This document shows positions 33,900-41,709 of a stretch of 64,000 nt of DNA, one piece after another. Where the stretch lies: positions 1,550,001 through 1,614,000 of the forward strand of contig NZ_CP052757.1 of the NCBI RefSeq assembly GCF_009708005.2, in the 5' to 3' direction. This DNA is from Cellulosimicrobium protaetiae (GTDB lineage Bacteria; Actinomycetota; Actinomycetes; Actinomycetales; Cellulomonadaceae). Below the pieces are notes generated by a model that saw only the letters and a program-made list of their open reading frames with translations, did no database searches and had not been told where the DNA came from. The translations under genes were made by a program, and so were the position numbers. The first letter of the stretch is position 1. Each line of letters starts with the position of its first letter.

Positions 33900-34161
33900 C
33901 GATCGTCGCTCGCGCGTGAACGGCAGCCTCCCGCGGTCCGCCCGGACCGGAGGAGTCGTGCCCGGACCCCGCGAGCGGTGCGCCGTCGTCGGGCCCTGGG
34001 GAAGGGGCGCCGGGGTTGGCGCCGGCAGCCGGATCGGCCGCTCGAGACCCGCGGACGCACCTGTGCGCCCGCCACGGAGGACGCACGTCCGCCGTGGGCC
34101 GCGGGTGGTGCTCACGCGCCGTCGAGCCCCCGTGCCCGGGACCCCCGACGACTGGACCCAG
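33900..34161 (+). promoter_or_regulatory. rpfB 5' leader
   Basis: A 262-nt untranslated stretch, most of the 363-bp gap before rpfB. It carries the same two conserved blocks as the leader at 26287: one near 34007-34053 and 34 identical bases ending at the start codon (34128-34161). Actinobacterial rpf genes often have c-di-AMP (ydaO) riboswitches, but I could not find the ydaO core here. The blocks may form another regulatory RNA. Confidence 0.55.
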
Positions 34162-35538
34162 GTGAAGAACCCCTTCCACCGGACCGCTGACGCGGCCGGC
34201 GCCCCCGAGAGCGCCGACACGAACCCCCAGACCCCCTTCGAGACCTCCACCGACGGCCCCGCGGAGAGCCCCCAGAGCCCCGCGACCACCGCCCGCCGTC
34301 GCCGCCGCTGGCCTCTCGTGGCCGGCGCCACCGCCGTCGTCCTCCTCGCGACCGGCGCCGTCGCCTACGGCAACGCGCGCAAGACGGTCCAGCTCGACGT
34401 CGACGGCCAGATCACCACCGTCACGACCTTCGCCGGGTCCGTCGAGGGCCTGCTCGCCGAGCAGGAGGTCGCCGTCGGGGACCGCGACCTCGTCGTCCCC
34501 GACGTCGACTCCGCCCTGCGCGGCGGCGGCGACGTCGTCGTCCGCTACGGGCGCGAGGTGCCCGTCCAGGTCGACGGCTCCCAGTCCTCCGTCTGGCTCA
34601 CCGCGCTCGACGCGGACGAGGCCCTGACGACCCTCGCCTCGCGCGGCAGCGACGTGCGCCTCGTGGCGTCGCGCTCCGGCGAGCGCGCGTCGCTCCCGAT
34701 CCGCCTCGACGCGGACGGCCCCGTGAACGTCGTCGCCGACGGCGAGACCAAGGTCGCGCCCGACGGCAGCATCGGCATCGACGCGATCCTCGACCAGCAG
34801 GGCGTCCAGCTCGGCGACCTCGACCGCGTCCACGTGGAGAAGTCGGACCAGATCGCCGCGGCCCAGGCTGACGCCGCCGCCGAGGCGGCCCCCGCCGCCG
34901 CGACCGAGGACGCCGAGGCCGCGGCCGACGCCGCGCCGGTCTCGCTCGTCGTGCAGCGCGTGAAGGTCGAGGAGGTGCCCACCACGACGGCCGTGCCGTT
35001 CGAGACGGTCACCGAGGAGGACGCGAACCGGTTCAAGGACCTCGACCCCGCCGTCAAGCAGGAGGGCGCGGACGGCGTCCACACGACCGTCCACCGCGTC
35101 ACGACCGTCGACGGCGTGGAGGAGTCACGCGAGCTCGTCTCCGAGGGCGTCACGACGCCCCCGGTGAACAAGATCCTGGTGCAGGGCACCAAGGAGCGCC
35201 CGAAGCCGGAGCCGAAGGCCACGACGCCGCAGCGCTCGTCGTCGTCGTCCTCCTCGTCCGGGGCGTCCCCCGCGCCGGCCGCGGACCTCGGCTCCGCGCC
35301 CGAGGGTGTCTGGTCCGCGCTCGCGCAGTGCGAGTCGGGCGGCAACCCGGCGACGAACACGGGCAACGGCTACTACGGCCTCTACCAGTTCTCGCTCCCG
35401 ACGTGGCGCGCGATGGGCGGCTCCGGCCTCCCGTCCGAGGCCTCGGCCGCCGAGCAGACGCAGCGCGCCCAGGCGCTCCAGGCCCGTTCGGGCTGGGGCC
35501 AGTGGCCGGCGTGCGCGCGCAAGCTCGGGCTCCTCTGA
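34162..35538 (+). CDS. rpfB: Resuscitation-promoting factor RpfB
   Basis: 458 aa. A membrane/signal segment (WPLVAGATAVVLLATGAVAYG, about 52-72), DUF348 repeats from TVQLDVDGQITTVTTFAGSV, an Ala/Glu-rich linker (AAAEAAPAAATEDAEAAADAA), a G5 domain (TTTAVPFETVTEED ...), a Ser-rich linker, and the Rpf lysozyme-like domain: WSALAQCESGGNPATNTGNGYYGLYQFSLPTW with catalytic Glu 391. It cleaves peptidoglycan to restart growth. GTG 34162 aligns with the TTG of the paralogue at 26489; in-frame GTG 34132 lies inside the conserved leader. It precedes rsmA-ispE as in mycobacteria. Confidence 0.93.
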   Translation: MKNPFHRTADAAGAPESADTNPQTPFETSTDGPAESPQSPATTARRRRRWPLVAGATAVVLLATGAVAYGNARKTVQLDVDGQITTVTTFAGSVEGLLAEQEVAVGDRDLVVPDVDSALRGGGDVVVRYGREVPVQVDGSQSSVWLTALDADEALTTLASRGSDVRLVASRSGERASLPIRLDADGPVNVVADGETKVAPDGSIGIDAILDQQGVQLGDLDRVHVEKSDQIAAAQADAAAEAAPAAATEDAEAAADAAPVSLVVQRVKVEEVPTTTAVPFETVTEEDANRFKDLDPAVKQEGADGVHTTVHRVTTVDGVEESRELVSEGVTTPPVNKILVQGTKERPKPEPKATTPQRSSSSSSSSGASPAPAADLGSAPEGVWSALAQCESGGNPATNTGNGYYGLYQFSLPTWRAMGGSGLPSEASAAEQTQRAQALQARSGWGQWPACARKLGLL

Positions 35539-35571
35539 GCCTGGCCTGAGCGCGGAGGCGTGAACGGACGG

Positions 35572-35598
35572 AGGGCGGGTCGCACGGCGGCCCGCCCT
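35572..35598 (+). terminator. Hairpin after rpfB
   Basis: AGGGCGGG (35572-35579) pairs with CCCGCCCT (35591-35598) over an 11-base loop, followed by TCGTCGTCC. It lies between rpfB and the leaderless promoter of rsmA. Confidence 0.6.
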
Positions 35599-35619
35599 TC
35601 GTCGTCCCCGGCGGGTCGG

Positions 35620-35625
35620 TAGGCT
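35620..35625 (+). promoter_or_regulatory. -10 box of rsmA (leaderless)
   Basis: TAGGCT, then 8 bases, then ATG 35634; no ribosome-binding site. Confidence 0.55.
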
Positions 35626-35633
35626 TGCCGACC

Positions 35634-36575
35634 ATGAACGACACCCGAGGCGCCCTGCTGGGTCCGGCCGAGATCCGCGACCTGGCAGGGCGCCTCGGCG
35701 TCCGCCCGACCAAGACGCTCGGCCAGAACTTCGTGCACGACGGCGGGACCGTCCGCAAGATCGTCCGCGCGGCCGACGTGCGGTCGGGGGAGCGTGTCGT
35801 CGAGGTCGGACCGGGCCTCGGCTCGCTCACGCTGGGCCTGCTCGAGGCGGGCGCGAGCGTCGTCGCGGTCGAGATCGACCCCGTCCTCGCGAAGCAGCTC
35901 CCCACGACCGTCGCCGGGCACGTCCCGGACCTCGGCGACCGGCTCGAGGTCGTCGGTGCCGACGCGCTGGAGGTCACGACCCTCCCCGGGGAGGCGCCGA
36001 CGGCGCTCGTCGCGAACCTCCCGTACAACGTGGCCGTGCCCGTGCTGCTCACGTTCCTCGAGCGGTTCGACTCGCTCGAGCGCGTGCTCGTCATGGTGCA
36101 GGCCGAGGTCGCGGACCGGCTCGCCGCGCCCCCCGGGTCGCGCACGTACGGCGTCCCGTCGGTCAAGGCCGCCTGGTACGCCGACGCCCGCCGCGCCGGG
36201 ACCATCGGGCGTAGCGTCTTCTGGCCCGTGCCGAACGTCGACTCGGCTCTCGTCGCGCTCGACCGGCGCGAGCCGCCGGTCACGGCCGCGACGCGCGAGC
36301 AGGTGTTCGCCGTCGTCGACGCCGCGTTCGCCCAGCGCCGCAAGATGCTCCGGTCCGCGCTGTCCGGGATCGCCGGCTCCGCGACGGCCGCCGCGGAGGC
36401 GCTCGAGGCCGCCGGGGTCGACCCTCAGGCACGCGGGGAGGTGCTCGACGTGGAGGCGTTCGCGCGCGTCGCCGAGCAGCTCGTCCACCGTGGCGTGCTC
36501 GACGAGCGGCCGTCGCGCGGTCAGGCGCCCGCCGCGGGGCGCTCCACGGACCGACCTGGCACAGTGGACGCGTGA
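35634..36575 (+). CDS. rsmA: 16S rRNA dimethyladenosine transferase
   Basis: 313 aa KsgA/RsmA, which dimethylates A1518 and A1519 of 16S rRNA. Motifs: [21 protein letters not shown]-binding [26 protein letters not shown], and catalytic [15 protein letters not shown]; then [25 protein letters not shown] and the C-terminal helical domain [12 protein letters not shown]. The leaderless ATG at 35634 is preferred to an upstream in-frame ATG 35625 because the -10 box overlaps the latter. Its stop overlaps the ispE start. Confidence 0.95.
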   Translation: MNDTRGALLGPAEIRDLAGRLGVRPTKTLGQNFVHDGGTVRKIVRAADVRSGERVVEVGPGLGSLTLGLLEAGASVVAVEIDPVLAKQLPTTVAGHVPDLGDRLEVVGADALEVTTLPGEAPTALVANLPYNVAVPVLLTFLERFDSLERVLVMVQAEVADRLAAPPGSRTYGVPSVKAAWYADARRAGTIGRSVFWPVPNVDSALVALDRREPPVTAATREQVFAVVDAAFAQRRKMLRSALSGIAGSATAAAEALEAAGVDPQARGEVLDVEAFARVAEQLVHRGVLDERPSRGQAPAAGRSTDRPGTVDA

Positions 36576-37522
36576 CACCCCCGCCACCGCCGAGCATCGC
36601 CCTCGCGCCGCCCCCGTCCGTCCGCGTGCGCGCACCCGGCAAGGTCAACCTCTCGCTGCGGGTCGGGGCGCTGCAGGACGACGGCTACCACCCCCTCGTG
36701 ACGATCTTCCAGGCGGTCGGGCTCAGCGAGGACGTCGTCGCGCACCAGGTGCCGCCCGGCTCGGGCGTCTCGCTGAGCGTGACCGGTCTCCAGGCCGACG
36801 CCGTGCCGACCGACGAGACGAACCTCGCGTGGCGGGCCGCCGTCGCGCTCGCCGAGCACGTCGGAGTCGACCCCGACGTGCGGCTCGAGATCCACAAGGA
36901 GGTCCCCGTCGCAGGGGGCATGGCGGGCGGCTCCGCCGACGCCGCGGCCGCGCTCGTCGCGTGCGACGCGCTGTGGGAGGCCGGGGTGTCGCGTGCGGAC
37001 CTCGTCCGCATCGCCGCGGGGCTCGGCGCCGACGTCGCGTTCGGGCTCGTGGGCCACACCGCCGTCGGGACGGGCCGGGGCGACGTGCTCACGCCCGCGA
37101 TGACGCGCGGGGAGTTCCACTGGGTCTTCGCGGTCCAGGCCGAGGGCCTGTCGACCGCGCAGGTCTACCGGACGTACGACGAGACCGTCGGAGGCCCGGC
37201 CGAGCTCGACCTCACCGAGGACACCGCGCTCATGCAGGCGCTGCGCGCCGGCGACGCCGTCGGCCTCGGGCAGGTGCTGCGCAACGACCTCCAGGGCCCC
37301 GCGCTCGCCCTGCGCCCCGAGCTGCAGCGCACGATCGACGTCGCGACCGAGGCCGGCGCGCTCGGTGCCGTCGTGTCCGGATCCGGCCCGACCGTCGCCG
37401 CCCTCGCGCGCAGCCGCCAGCACGCGCTCGCGATCGCCGCGTCGTGGACCGCGAACGACGCGTGCGACACCGTCTGGTGCACCACCGCCCCCGCCGCCGG
37501 CGCCCGCGTGGTCGCCCACTGA
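36572..37522 (+). CDS. ispE: 4-diphosphocytidyl-2-C-methyl-D-erythritol kinase
   Basis: 316 aa GHMP kinase of the MEP isoprenoid pathway. Substrate motif [17 protein letters not shown] loop [19 protein letters not shown], then [20 protein letters not shown] and C-terminal [17 protein letters not shown] 36572 overlaps the rsmA stop (GTGA), so the two are coupled. A 21-bp repeat array begins 2 bp after the stop codon. Confidence 0.95.
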   Translation: MTPPPPPSIALAPPPSVRVRAPGKVNLSLRVGALQDDGYHPLVTIFQAVGLSEDVVAHQVPPGSGVSLSVTGLQADAVPTDETNLAWRAAVALAEHVGVDPDVRLEIHKEVPVAGGMAGGSADAAAALVACDALWEAGVSRADLVRIAAGLGADVAFGLVGHTAVGTGRGDVLTPAMTRGEFHWVFAVQAEGLSTAQVYRTYDETVGGPAELDLTEDTALMQALRAGDAVGLGQVLRNDLQGPALALRPELQRTIDVATEAGALGAVVSGSGPTVAALARSRQHALAIAASWTANDACDTVWCTTAPAAGARVVAH

Positions 37523-37523
37523 C

Positions 37524-37590
37524 GGTCGCGCGAGATAGAACCCTGGTCGCGCGAGGTAGAACCCTGGTCGGCCGAGGTAGAACCCTGGTT
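37524..37590 (+). repeat. 21-bp tandem array, forward (A)
   Basis: Units start at 37537, 37558 and 37579 after a partial one: AGAACCCTGGTC followed by GCGCGAGGT or GGCCGAGGT. Spacing is exactly 21 bp, two helical turns. Confidence 0.85.
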
Positions 37591-37625
37591 CTTGTGCCCG
37601 ACGGCGCGTGGCTGGGTGGGGTGGT

Positions 37626-37719
37626 CGGGGTGGGTGGTGGTGCCGCGTCTACCATCCGCCGCTCGTTCCTCGCGGCTCCCGCCAGGCCTGACCACGACGC
37701 GGCACCACCACCCACCCCG
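37626..37719 (-). repeat. Hairpin element copy 2 (inverted)
   Basis: Perfect 24-bp stem (37626-37649 with 37696-37719) and a 46-base loop that is the reverse complement of the loops at 27881 and 58121 with 1-4 changes. Similarity to copy 3 extends past the stem on both sides (about 37594-37780). Confidence 0.88.
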
Positions 37720-37963
37720 CCCGGCTTCGTCTCACCCTCGGCGTCGCTCACCTGGGCGACTACCCGCGGTGTCGGGTCCTCCCATCCCGTCCCGTCCCGC
37801 GCGTCGGTGCCGGGCCGTGTCGGGCCGGCGCCGAGCGGTAGGTCGGTCGGGCCGCGGCCTGCCTGGTCGACACCGGGACCGCCTAACCTGATCAGAGGCC
37901 GCGTGACCCGGGCGATCCGACCGCAGCACGGGGCCGTCGTCAGGCAGATCTACGGCTCTTCCC

Positions 37964-38104
37964 CGCGCGACCAGGGTTCTACCTCACGCGACCAGGGTTC
38001 CATTTCGCGTAGTCAGGGTTCTATTTCGCGCGACCAGGGTTCTCCCTCGCGCCACCGGGGTTCTGCTTCGACGGGCCAGGGGTCCCTCGCGCGACCACGG
38101 TTCT
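37964..38104 (-). repeat. 21-bp tandem array, reverse (A')
   Basis: Seven units read on the minus strand as AGAACCCTGGTC + GCGCG...; unit ends on the plus strand fall at 37980, 38001, 38022, 38043, 38064, 38085 and 38104, i.e. 21-bp steps except the last (19). Confidence 0.85.
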
Positions 38105-38149
38105 GAGGGGACGGCCGCGCGGGGTCGTGCGGGTGCGGTGCGCGGGGAG

Positions 38150-39178
38150 CTATCGGGTGTGCTCGCGGAGCCAGGCGAGCTGGCGGGCGAAGCGGTAGGC
38201 CTGGCCGCCCTCGTGCTCGTTGAAGCGGTAGACGTCGATCGCGCGCTCGACGCGCTCCGAGCCGTCGGCGCCGGTGGCCCAGCCGTTGTAGGCCGCGTAG
38301 ACGGTGGACGGCGGGCAGACGGGGTCCATGAGCGCCACGGAGAACAGGCCGGGCGCGGTCGCGCGGCGGGCGAGGCTCGCGCCGTCGAGGTAGGAGAGGG
38401 TGCGGAAGACGACGTCCTCGTGCTCGCGGTGGACGGCGAGGTAGCGCGTGATCTCGGAGTACGGGGCGCGGTCGGTGATCTCGACGGCGCGGCGGTAGTG
38501 GCTCAGGAACGGGACGTCGGGCATCGCGGCGACGAGGCCGTCGGACAGGCCGGCGACGGCGATCGTCAGGCCGCCGCCCTGGCTCGCGCCGGTCACGGCG
38601 ACGCGCGCAGGGTCGATCCCGTCGACCGCACGGACGGCGTCGACCGCACGGACGGCGTCGGTGATCACTCGGCGGTAGTAGTGCTCGTGCGGGTCGAGGA
38701 TGCCGCGCGTGAGGTAGCCCGGGGTGGCGGGGCCCGAACCGACCGGGTCGGGGGTGTCGCCGCCCGCGCCCCAGCCGCTGCCCTGGCCGCGCGTGTCGAC
38801 CACCAGGTGCGCGTACCCCGCGCTCGCCCACACCAGGTGCTCGTGCGGCAGGCCGCGCCCACCCCCGTACCCCAGGTACTCGACGACGGCGGGGAGCGGT
38901 GCGCCACCCCCGGCCGCCGCCGCGCGTGCGGCCGCGGCCGGCCGCACGAGCCAGCCCTTGACCGGCTGGCCATGGAAGCCCGGGAACGTGACGTCGTCGA
39001 CGACGACCGTCTCCAGCCCGGCGTCGACGCGCTCGAGGCGGACGGTCTCGGCGAGGTCGCCGCCCGCTGCGCGGGACTCCGCGAGCGTCCGTGCCCAGAA
39101 CGCGTCGAGGTCGGCGGGCTCGTCGAGCGTGGGAGCGTAGGCCTCGAGCTCGGCGAGGGGCAGGTCGAAGAGCGGCAC
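38150..39178 (-). CDS. Acetyl xylan esterase/cephalosporin C deacetylase (CE7)
   Basis: 342 aa alpha/beta hydrolase of the AXE1 family, which removes acetyl groups from xylo-oligosaccharides and related esters. Family markers: YAPTLDEPADLDAFW at the N-terminus, GYGGGRGLPHEHLVWASAGYAHLVVDTRGQGS, nucleophile GASQGGG and a late catalytic His in FNEHEGG. No signal peptide, so intracellular. An in-frame 18-bp tandem duplication (near 38625-38660) encodes AVRAVD twice. GTG 39178 follows GGAGG. It is divergent from the GH43-like gene, in the LacI-boxed locus. Confidence 0.88.
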   Translation of the reverse strand: MPLFDLPLAELEAYAPTLDEPADLDAFWARTLAESRAAGGDLAETVRLERVDAGLETVVVDDVTFPGFHGQPVKGWLVRPAAAARAAAAGGGAPLPAVVEYLGYGGGRGLPHEHLVWASAGYAHLVVDTRGQGSGWGAGGDTPDPVGSGPATPGYLTRGILDPHEHYYRRVITDAVRAVDAVRAVDGIDPARVAVTGASQGGGLTIAVAGLSDGLVAAMPDVPFLSHYRRAVEITDRAPYSEITRYLAVHREHEDVVFRTLSYLDGASLARRATAPGLFSVALMDPVCPPSTVYAAYNGWATGADGSERVERAIDVYRFNEHEGGQAYRFARQLAWLREHTR

Positions 39179-39201
39179 GGTGGCGATCCTCCGGGGGCGC
39201 G

Positions 39202-39223
39202 CATCAGTCTGATGTCGGACATC
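39202..39223. promoter_or_regulatory. Two overlapping palindromes upstream of the CE7 gene
   Basis: CATCAGTCTGATG (39202-39214) and GATGTCGGACATC (39211-39223), both perfect with one central base, share four bases and lie 24 bp before the CE7 start. ATGTC-N-GACAT is reminiscent of GntR-family sites. Confidence 0.5.
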
Positions 39224-39274
39224 GAGGGCGGGTCGGGAAGACTCTAGCGCCGCCGCGAGGACGCCGGGCCACGC

Positions 39275-39300
39275 TAATAATGCGCATCATCCCTTTGACC
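39275..39300 (+). promoter_or_regulatory. LacI-type operator and -35 box upstream of the GH43-like gene
   Basis: TAATAATGCGCATCAT (39275-39290) followed 4 bp later by TTGACC (39295-39300). The same element-plus-TTGACC arrangement occurs before the lacI gene at 41623-41648, implying common control. Confidence 0.65.
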
Positions 39301-39401
39301 GGGGCGGGGCCGGTCCGGCGAGACTGCCATCAGCCGTCGCCGTGCGCGCGGCGCCCGGTCGGCGACGAGGCCACCGGTGAGGAACCGATGGAGGTCCCCC
39401 T

Positions 39402-41450
39402 GTGAGAACCCGAGCAGCAGCCCTGCGCGGCAGGCCCGGCGTCGTCGCGACGGCGGTCGCCGCCCTGACGGCCGTGCTGGCCGCCGGTGCCGTCGTCCCC
39501 GCGAGCGCGCAGACCGGAGCGCCCCCGGCGGTCGGCGCGAGCGTGCCCGACGCGGGGCTCGCCACGGCGCCCGTTGCGGCCCGCACCGCCGCGGACGACG
39601 GTCCGTCCGCGTCCGACCTCCCGATGTTCGAGTACCGCGGCGTGATCACCGACAAGGAGTCGATGATCTACAACCCGACGGACGAGTTCATCTTCCCGAG
39701 CGTCTTCCACGCGGGTGCGTACCTCGACGACCCGCTGGGGGAGTGGTACCTGTACTACGCCCCGCACGACTCCCCGGGTGGCATCTCCCTGATGTACGCC
39801 GACTCGCTCGAGGGCCCGTGGACGGAGTACGCGCACAACCCGATCGTCGCGAACGAGTGGCTCCCGTTCTACGAGCGCGTCTCCCACGTCTCGTCGCCCG
39901 ACGTGCTGTGGGACGACGAGGCCGGGCAGGTGCTGCTGTACTTCCACGGCGAGAACTCGACGACCCGGTGGGCGACGTCGTCCGACGGCGTCACGTTCGA
40001 CGACTCCGGCGTCGCCGTGACCAACGCCGACGGCGGGGCCGGCACGACCGAGACGTCGTACGCGCGCGTCGTCGAGCACCCGGACCCGTCGTCGGGCTAC
40101 CGGTTCGCGATGACGTACATGCAGAACCGGACGGACAACATCCGGCGCATCAAGGTGGCCGAGTCGGTCGACGGCAAGGCGTGGGTCGTGCGACCCGACC
40201 CGCTCGTCGTCCCCGACGCCGCGACCGGGACGAACGTGTCCGGCGGCAACCTCTGGGTGTGGGAGGGGCAGCTCTACGTCGTCTACCACGGTTCCACGGG
40301 CATCACGTTCGCCCGCACGCTCGACCCGACGATGACCCAGGTCGGCCCGCGGTGGGAGCTGCACCGCGCCAGCGGGGCCGGTGCGGACACGGGCCGGGTC
40401 GCCGCGCCCGAGATCGTCACCGACGGCGACGAGACGTACCTGTTCTACGAGTCCGGGGACCGCCTGGGCGCGACGGTCGCGTGGGCGCAGCGCGACCCCG
40501 ACGCGGTCCGGCCGCCCGAGCCCGGCCAGGACCCCGACCCGCTGCGCGAGCAGTGCAGCGGCGCCGCCTCCGACGAGTTCGACGGCACCGCCCTCGACCC
40601 CGCGCTGTGGTCCGTCGTCCGCGGTGGCACGGCCCGGCACGAGCTCGCCGACGGCGCGCTCCGCGTCCCGACGTACCCGACCGGCGTCGCGGGCGCGTCG
40701 CTGCCGCTCCAGGCCGTCCCGAGCGGTCCGTGGGAGGTCACGACGGCCGTGTCCGTCTCCCCGACGGAGCGCTTCCAGCAGGGCGGCCTGCTGCTGTACC
40801 GCGACGACGCGAACTACGCGAAGCTCGACCTGGTGCACGGCTCGCTCGGACCCCGCGTGGAGTTCATCTGGCGCCAGAACGGCACGGACCGCAACACGGG
40901 GTTCGACTCGGTCGTGCCGCCGGCGGGCCTGGGCGACACCTTCTGGCTGCGTCTCACGAGCGACGGGAGCCTCGTGCAGGCGTCGGTGTCGGTCGACGGG
41001 GTCGACTTCGCCCCGTGGGGCCGGACGGTGGACGTCGGCGCGCTCGGCGCGACGGGCGTCGGTCCGTTCGCGATGCGCGGGTCGGCGACGCCCCCGGAGA
41101 TCGTCGCGTCCTTCGACTGGTTCCGGTGGACGCCGACCGCCGAGGAGGCGGCCGCGTGCGAGGACGACGGCCCCGCCGTCGAGGTGCAGACCGTGACCCG
41201 CTGCCTCGCGGGCCGCGCGTACGTCGCGGTGACGGCGCGCAACGAGGGTGACGGCCCGGCGACGGTCCGGCTCGTGACGCCCTTCGGGGAGCGCACCGTG
41301 GCCGACGTCGCGACCGGCCGCAGCGCCTACCAGTCCTTCGCGGCGCGGTCGACGGCGGTCGTGGCCGGCACGGCGACGGTCGAGGTCGTCCGCGCTGACG
41401 GTGCGGGCGGCTCGACGTCGGTGGCCTACGACGCGCTGACCTGCGGGTAG
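39402..41450 (+). CDS. Secreted GH43-like beta-propeller protein with DUF1349-type domain
   Basis: 682 aa. Signal peptide ending near ASA (36). Residues ~70-390 form a five-bladed propeller typical of clan GH-F/J: FIFPSVFHAGAYLDDPLGEWYLYYAPHD, HVSSPDVLWDDEAGQVLLYFHG, RVAAPEIVTDGDETYLFYES. A concanavalin-like region (~410-610; DEFDGTALDPALWSVV ... FQQGGLLLYRDDANYAKLDL ... FDWFRW) matches the beta-xylosidase C-terminal/DUF1349 fold. The last ~80 residues are an Ig-like module with a Cys pair. It is probably an extracellular glycosidase or glycan-binding protein; the substrate is unknown. GGAGG precedes GTG 39402. Confidence 0.75.
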   Translation: MRTRAAALRGRPGVVATAVAALTAVLAAGAVVPASAQTGAPPAVGASVPDAGLATAPVAARTAADDGPSASDLPMFEYRGVITDKESMIYNPTDEFIFPSVFHAGAYLDDPLGEWYLYYAPHDSPGGISLMYADSLEGPWTEYAHNPIVANEWLPFYERVSHVSSPDVLWDDEAGQVLLYFHGENSTTRWATSSDGVTFDDSGVAVTNADGGAGTTETSYARVVEHPDPSSGYRFAMTYMQNRTDNIRRIKVAESVDGKAWVVRPDPLVVPDAATGTNVSGGNLWVWEGQLYVVYHGSTGITFARTLDPTMTQVGPRWELHRASGAGADTGRVAAPEIVTDGDETYLFYESGDRLGATVAWAQRDPDAVRPPEPGQDPDPLREQCSGAASDEFDGTALDPALWSVVRGGTARHELADGALRVPTYPTGVAGASLPLQAVPSGPWEVTTAVSVSPTERFQQGGLLLYRDDANYAKLDLVHGSLGPRVEFIWRQNGTDRNTGFDSVVPPAGLGDTFWLRLTSDGSLVQASVSVDGVDFAPWGRTVDVGALGATGVGPFAMRGSATPPEIVASFDWFRWTPTAEEAAACEDDGPAVEVQTVTRCLAGRAYVAVTARNEGDGPATVRLVTPFGERTVADVATGRSAYQSFAARSTAVVAGTATVEVVRADGAGGSTSVAYDALTCG

Positions 41451-41475
41451 CCCCGCCGTCGAGCGCCGCCCGACC

Positions 41476-41512
41476 GGGCCCGGGAACGCACCGCGAGGTG
41501 CGTCCCGGGCCC
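41476..41512 (+). terminator. Strong hairpin after the GH43-like gene
   Basis: GGGCCCGGGAACGCACC (41476-41492) pairs with GGTGCG plus TCCCGGGCCC (41497-41512), one-base bulge, 4-base loop. It separates the secreted enzyme from the lacI operon. Confidence 0.7.
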
Positions 41513-41568
41513 GTCGTGCGTCTCCCGCCGATCCGGCGCCCCTCGGCCGAGGACCGACGCCCGCGGCC

Positions 41569-41648
41569 ATTATGCGGATCACCGCGGGTACGTCCAGGCC
41601 CGGAGTCCCGGCCCTCCCGACGTAATAATGCGTATTACCGCGTTGACC
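41569..41648 (+). promoter_or_regulatory. Two LacI-type boxes and -35 of the lacI operon
   Basis: ATTATGCGGATCA (41569-41581) and TAATAATGCGTATTA (41623-41637), the second followed by CCGCG and TTGACC (41643-41648). Centres are about 54 bp apart, which would permit looping. Autoregulation by the adjacent LacI protein is likely. Confidence 0.65.
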
Positions 41649-41709
41649 CGTGGGCACCGCGCTGGCGAGACTCCAGGCACGTCATCGACGACGTGATCGA
41701 GGAGGATCC

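Larger units (their letters stand above)
37524..38104. repeat. Composite repeat element A: arrays of 21-bp units around a hairpin
   Basis: This fills most of the 627-bp gap between convergent ispE and the CE7 esterase. It has a forward array (37524-37590), a hairpin (37626-37719), about 245 bp of spacer whose first ~80 bp resemble the spacer of element C, and a reverse array (37964-38104). In reverse complement its layout equals element C at 57920-58327. Between 37800 and 37963 I see no gene or strong signal beyond a TAACCT box near 37883. Confidence 0.85.

Noticed and set aside
33900-34161. ydaO (c-di-AMP) riboswitch before rpfB
   Set aside because: Expected from actinobacterial biology, but I could not find the conserved GGGGA.CC and GGGGTGAATC blocks; reported only as an unassigned leader.
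31297-35094. 1265-codon minus-strand open frame across rpfB and the WYL gene
   Set aside because: Covers three well-supported plus-strand genes and a promoter region; composition is typical of GC-rich antisense frames.
37524-38104. CRISPR array
   Set aside because: Units are contiguous 21-bp repeats without spacers, occur in inverted pairs, and no cas genes are present.
39388-39405. Five-codon leader ORF (MEVPL) overlapping the GH43-like start
   Set aside because: Formed by the ribosome-binding site and start overlap; no independent evidence for translation.
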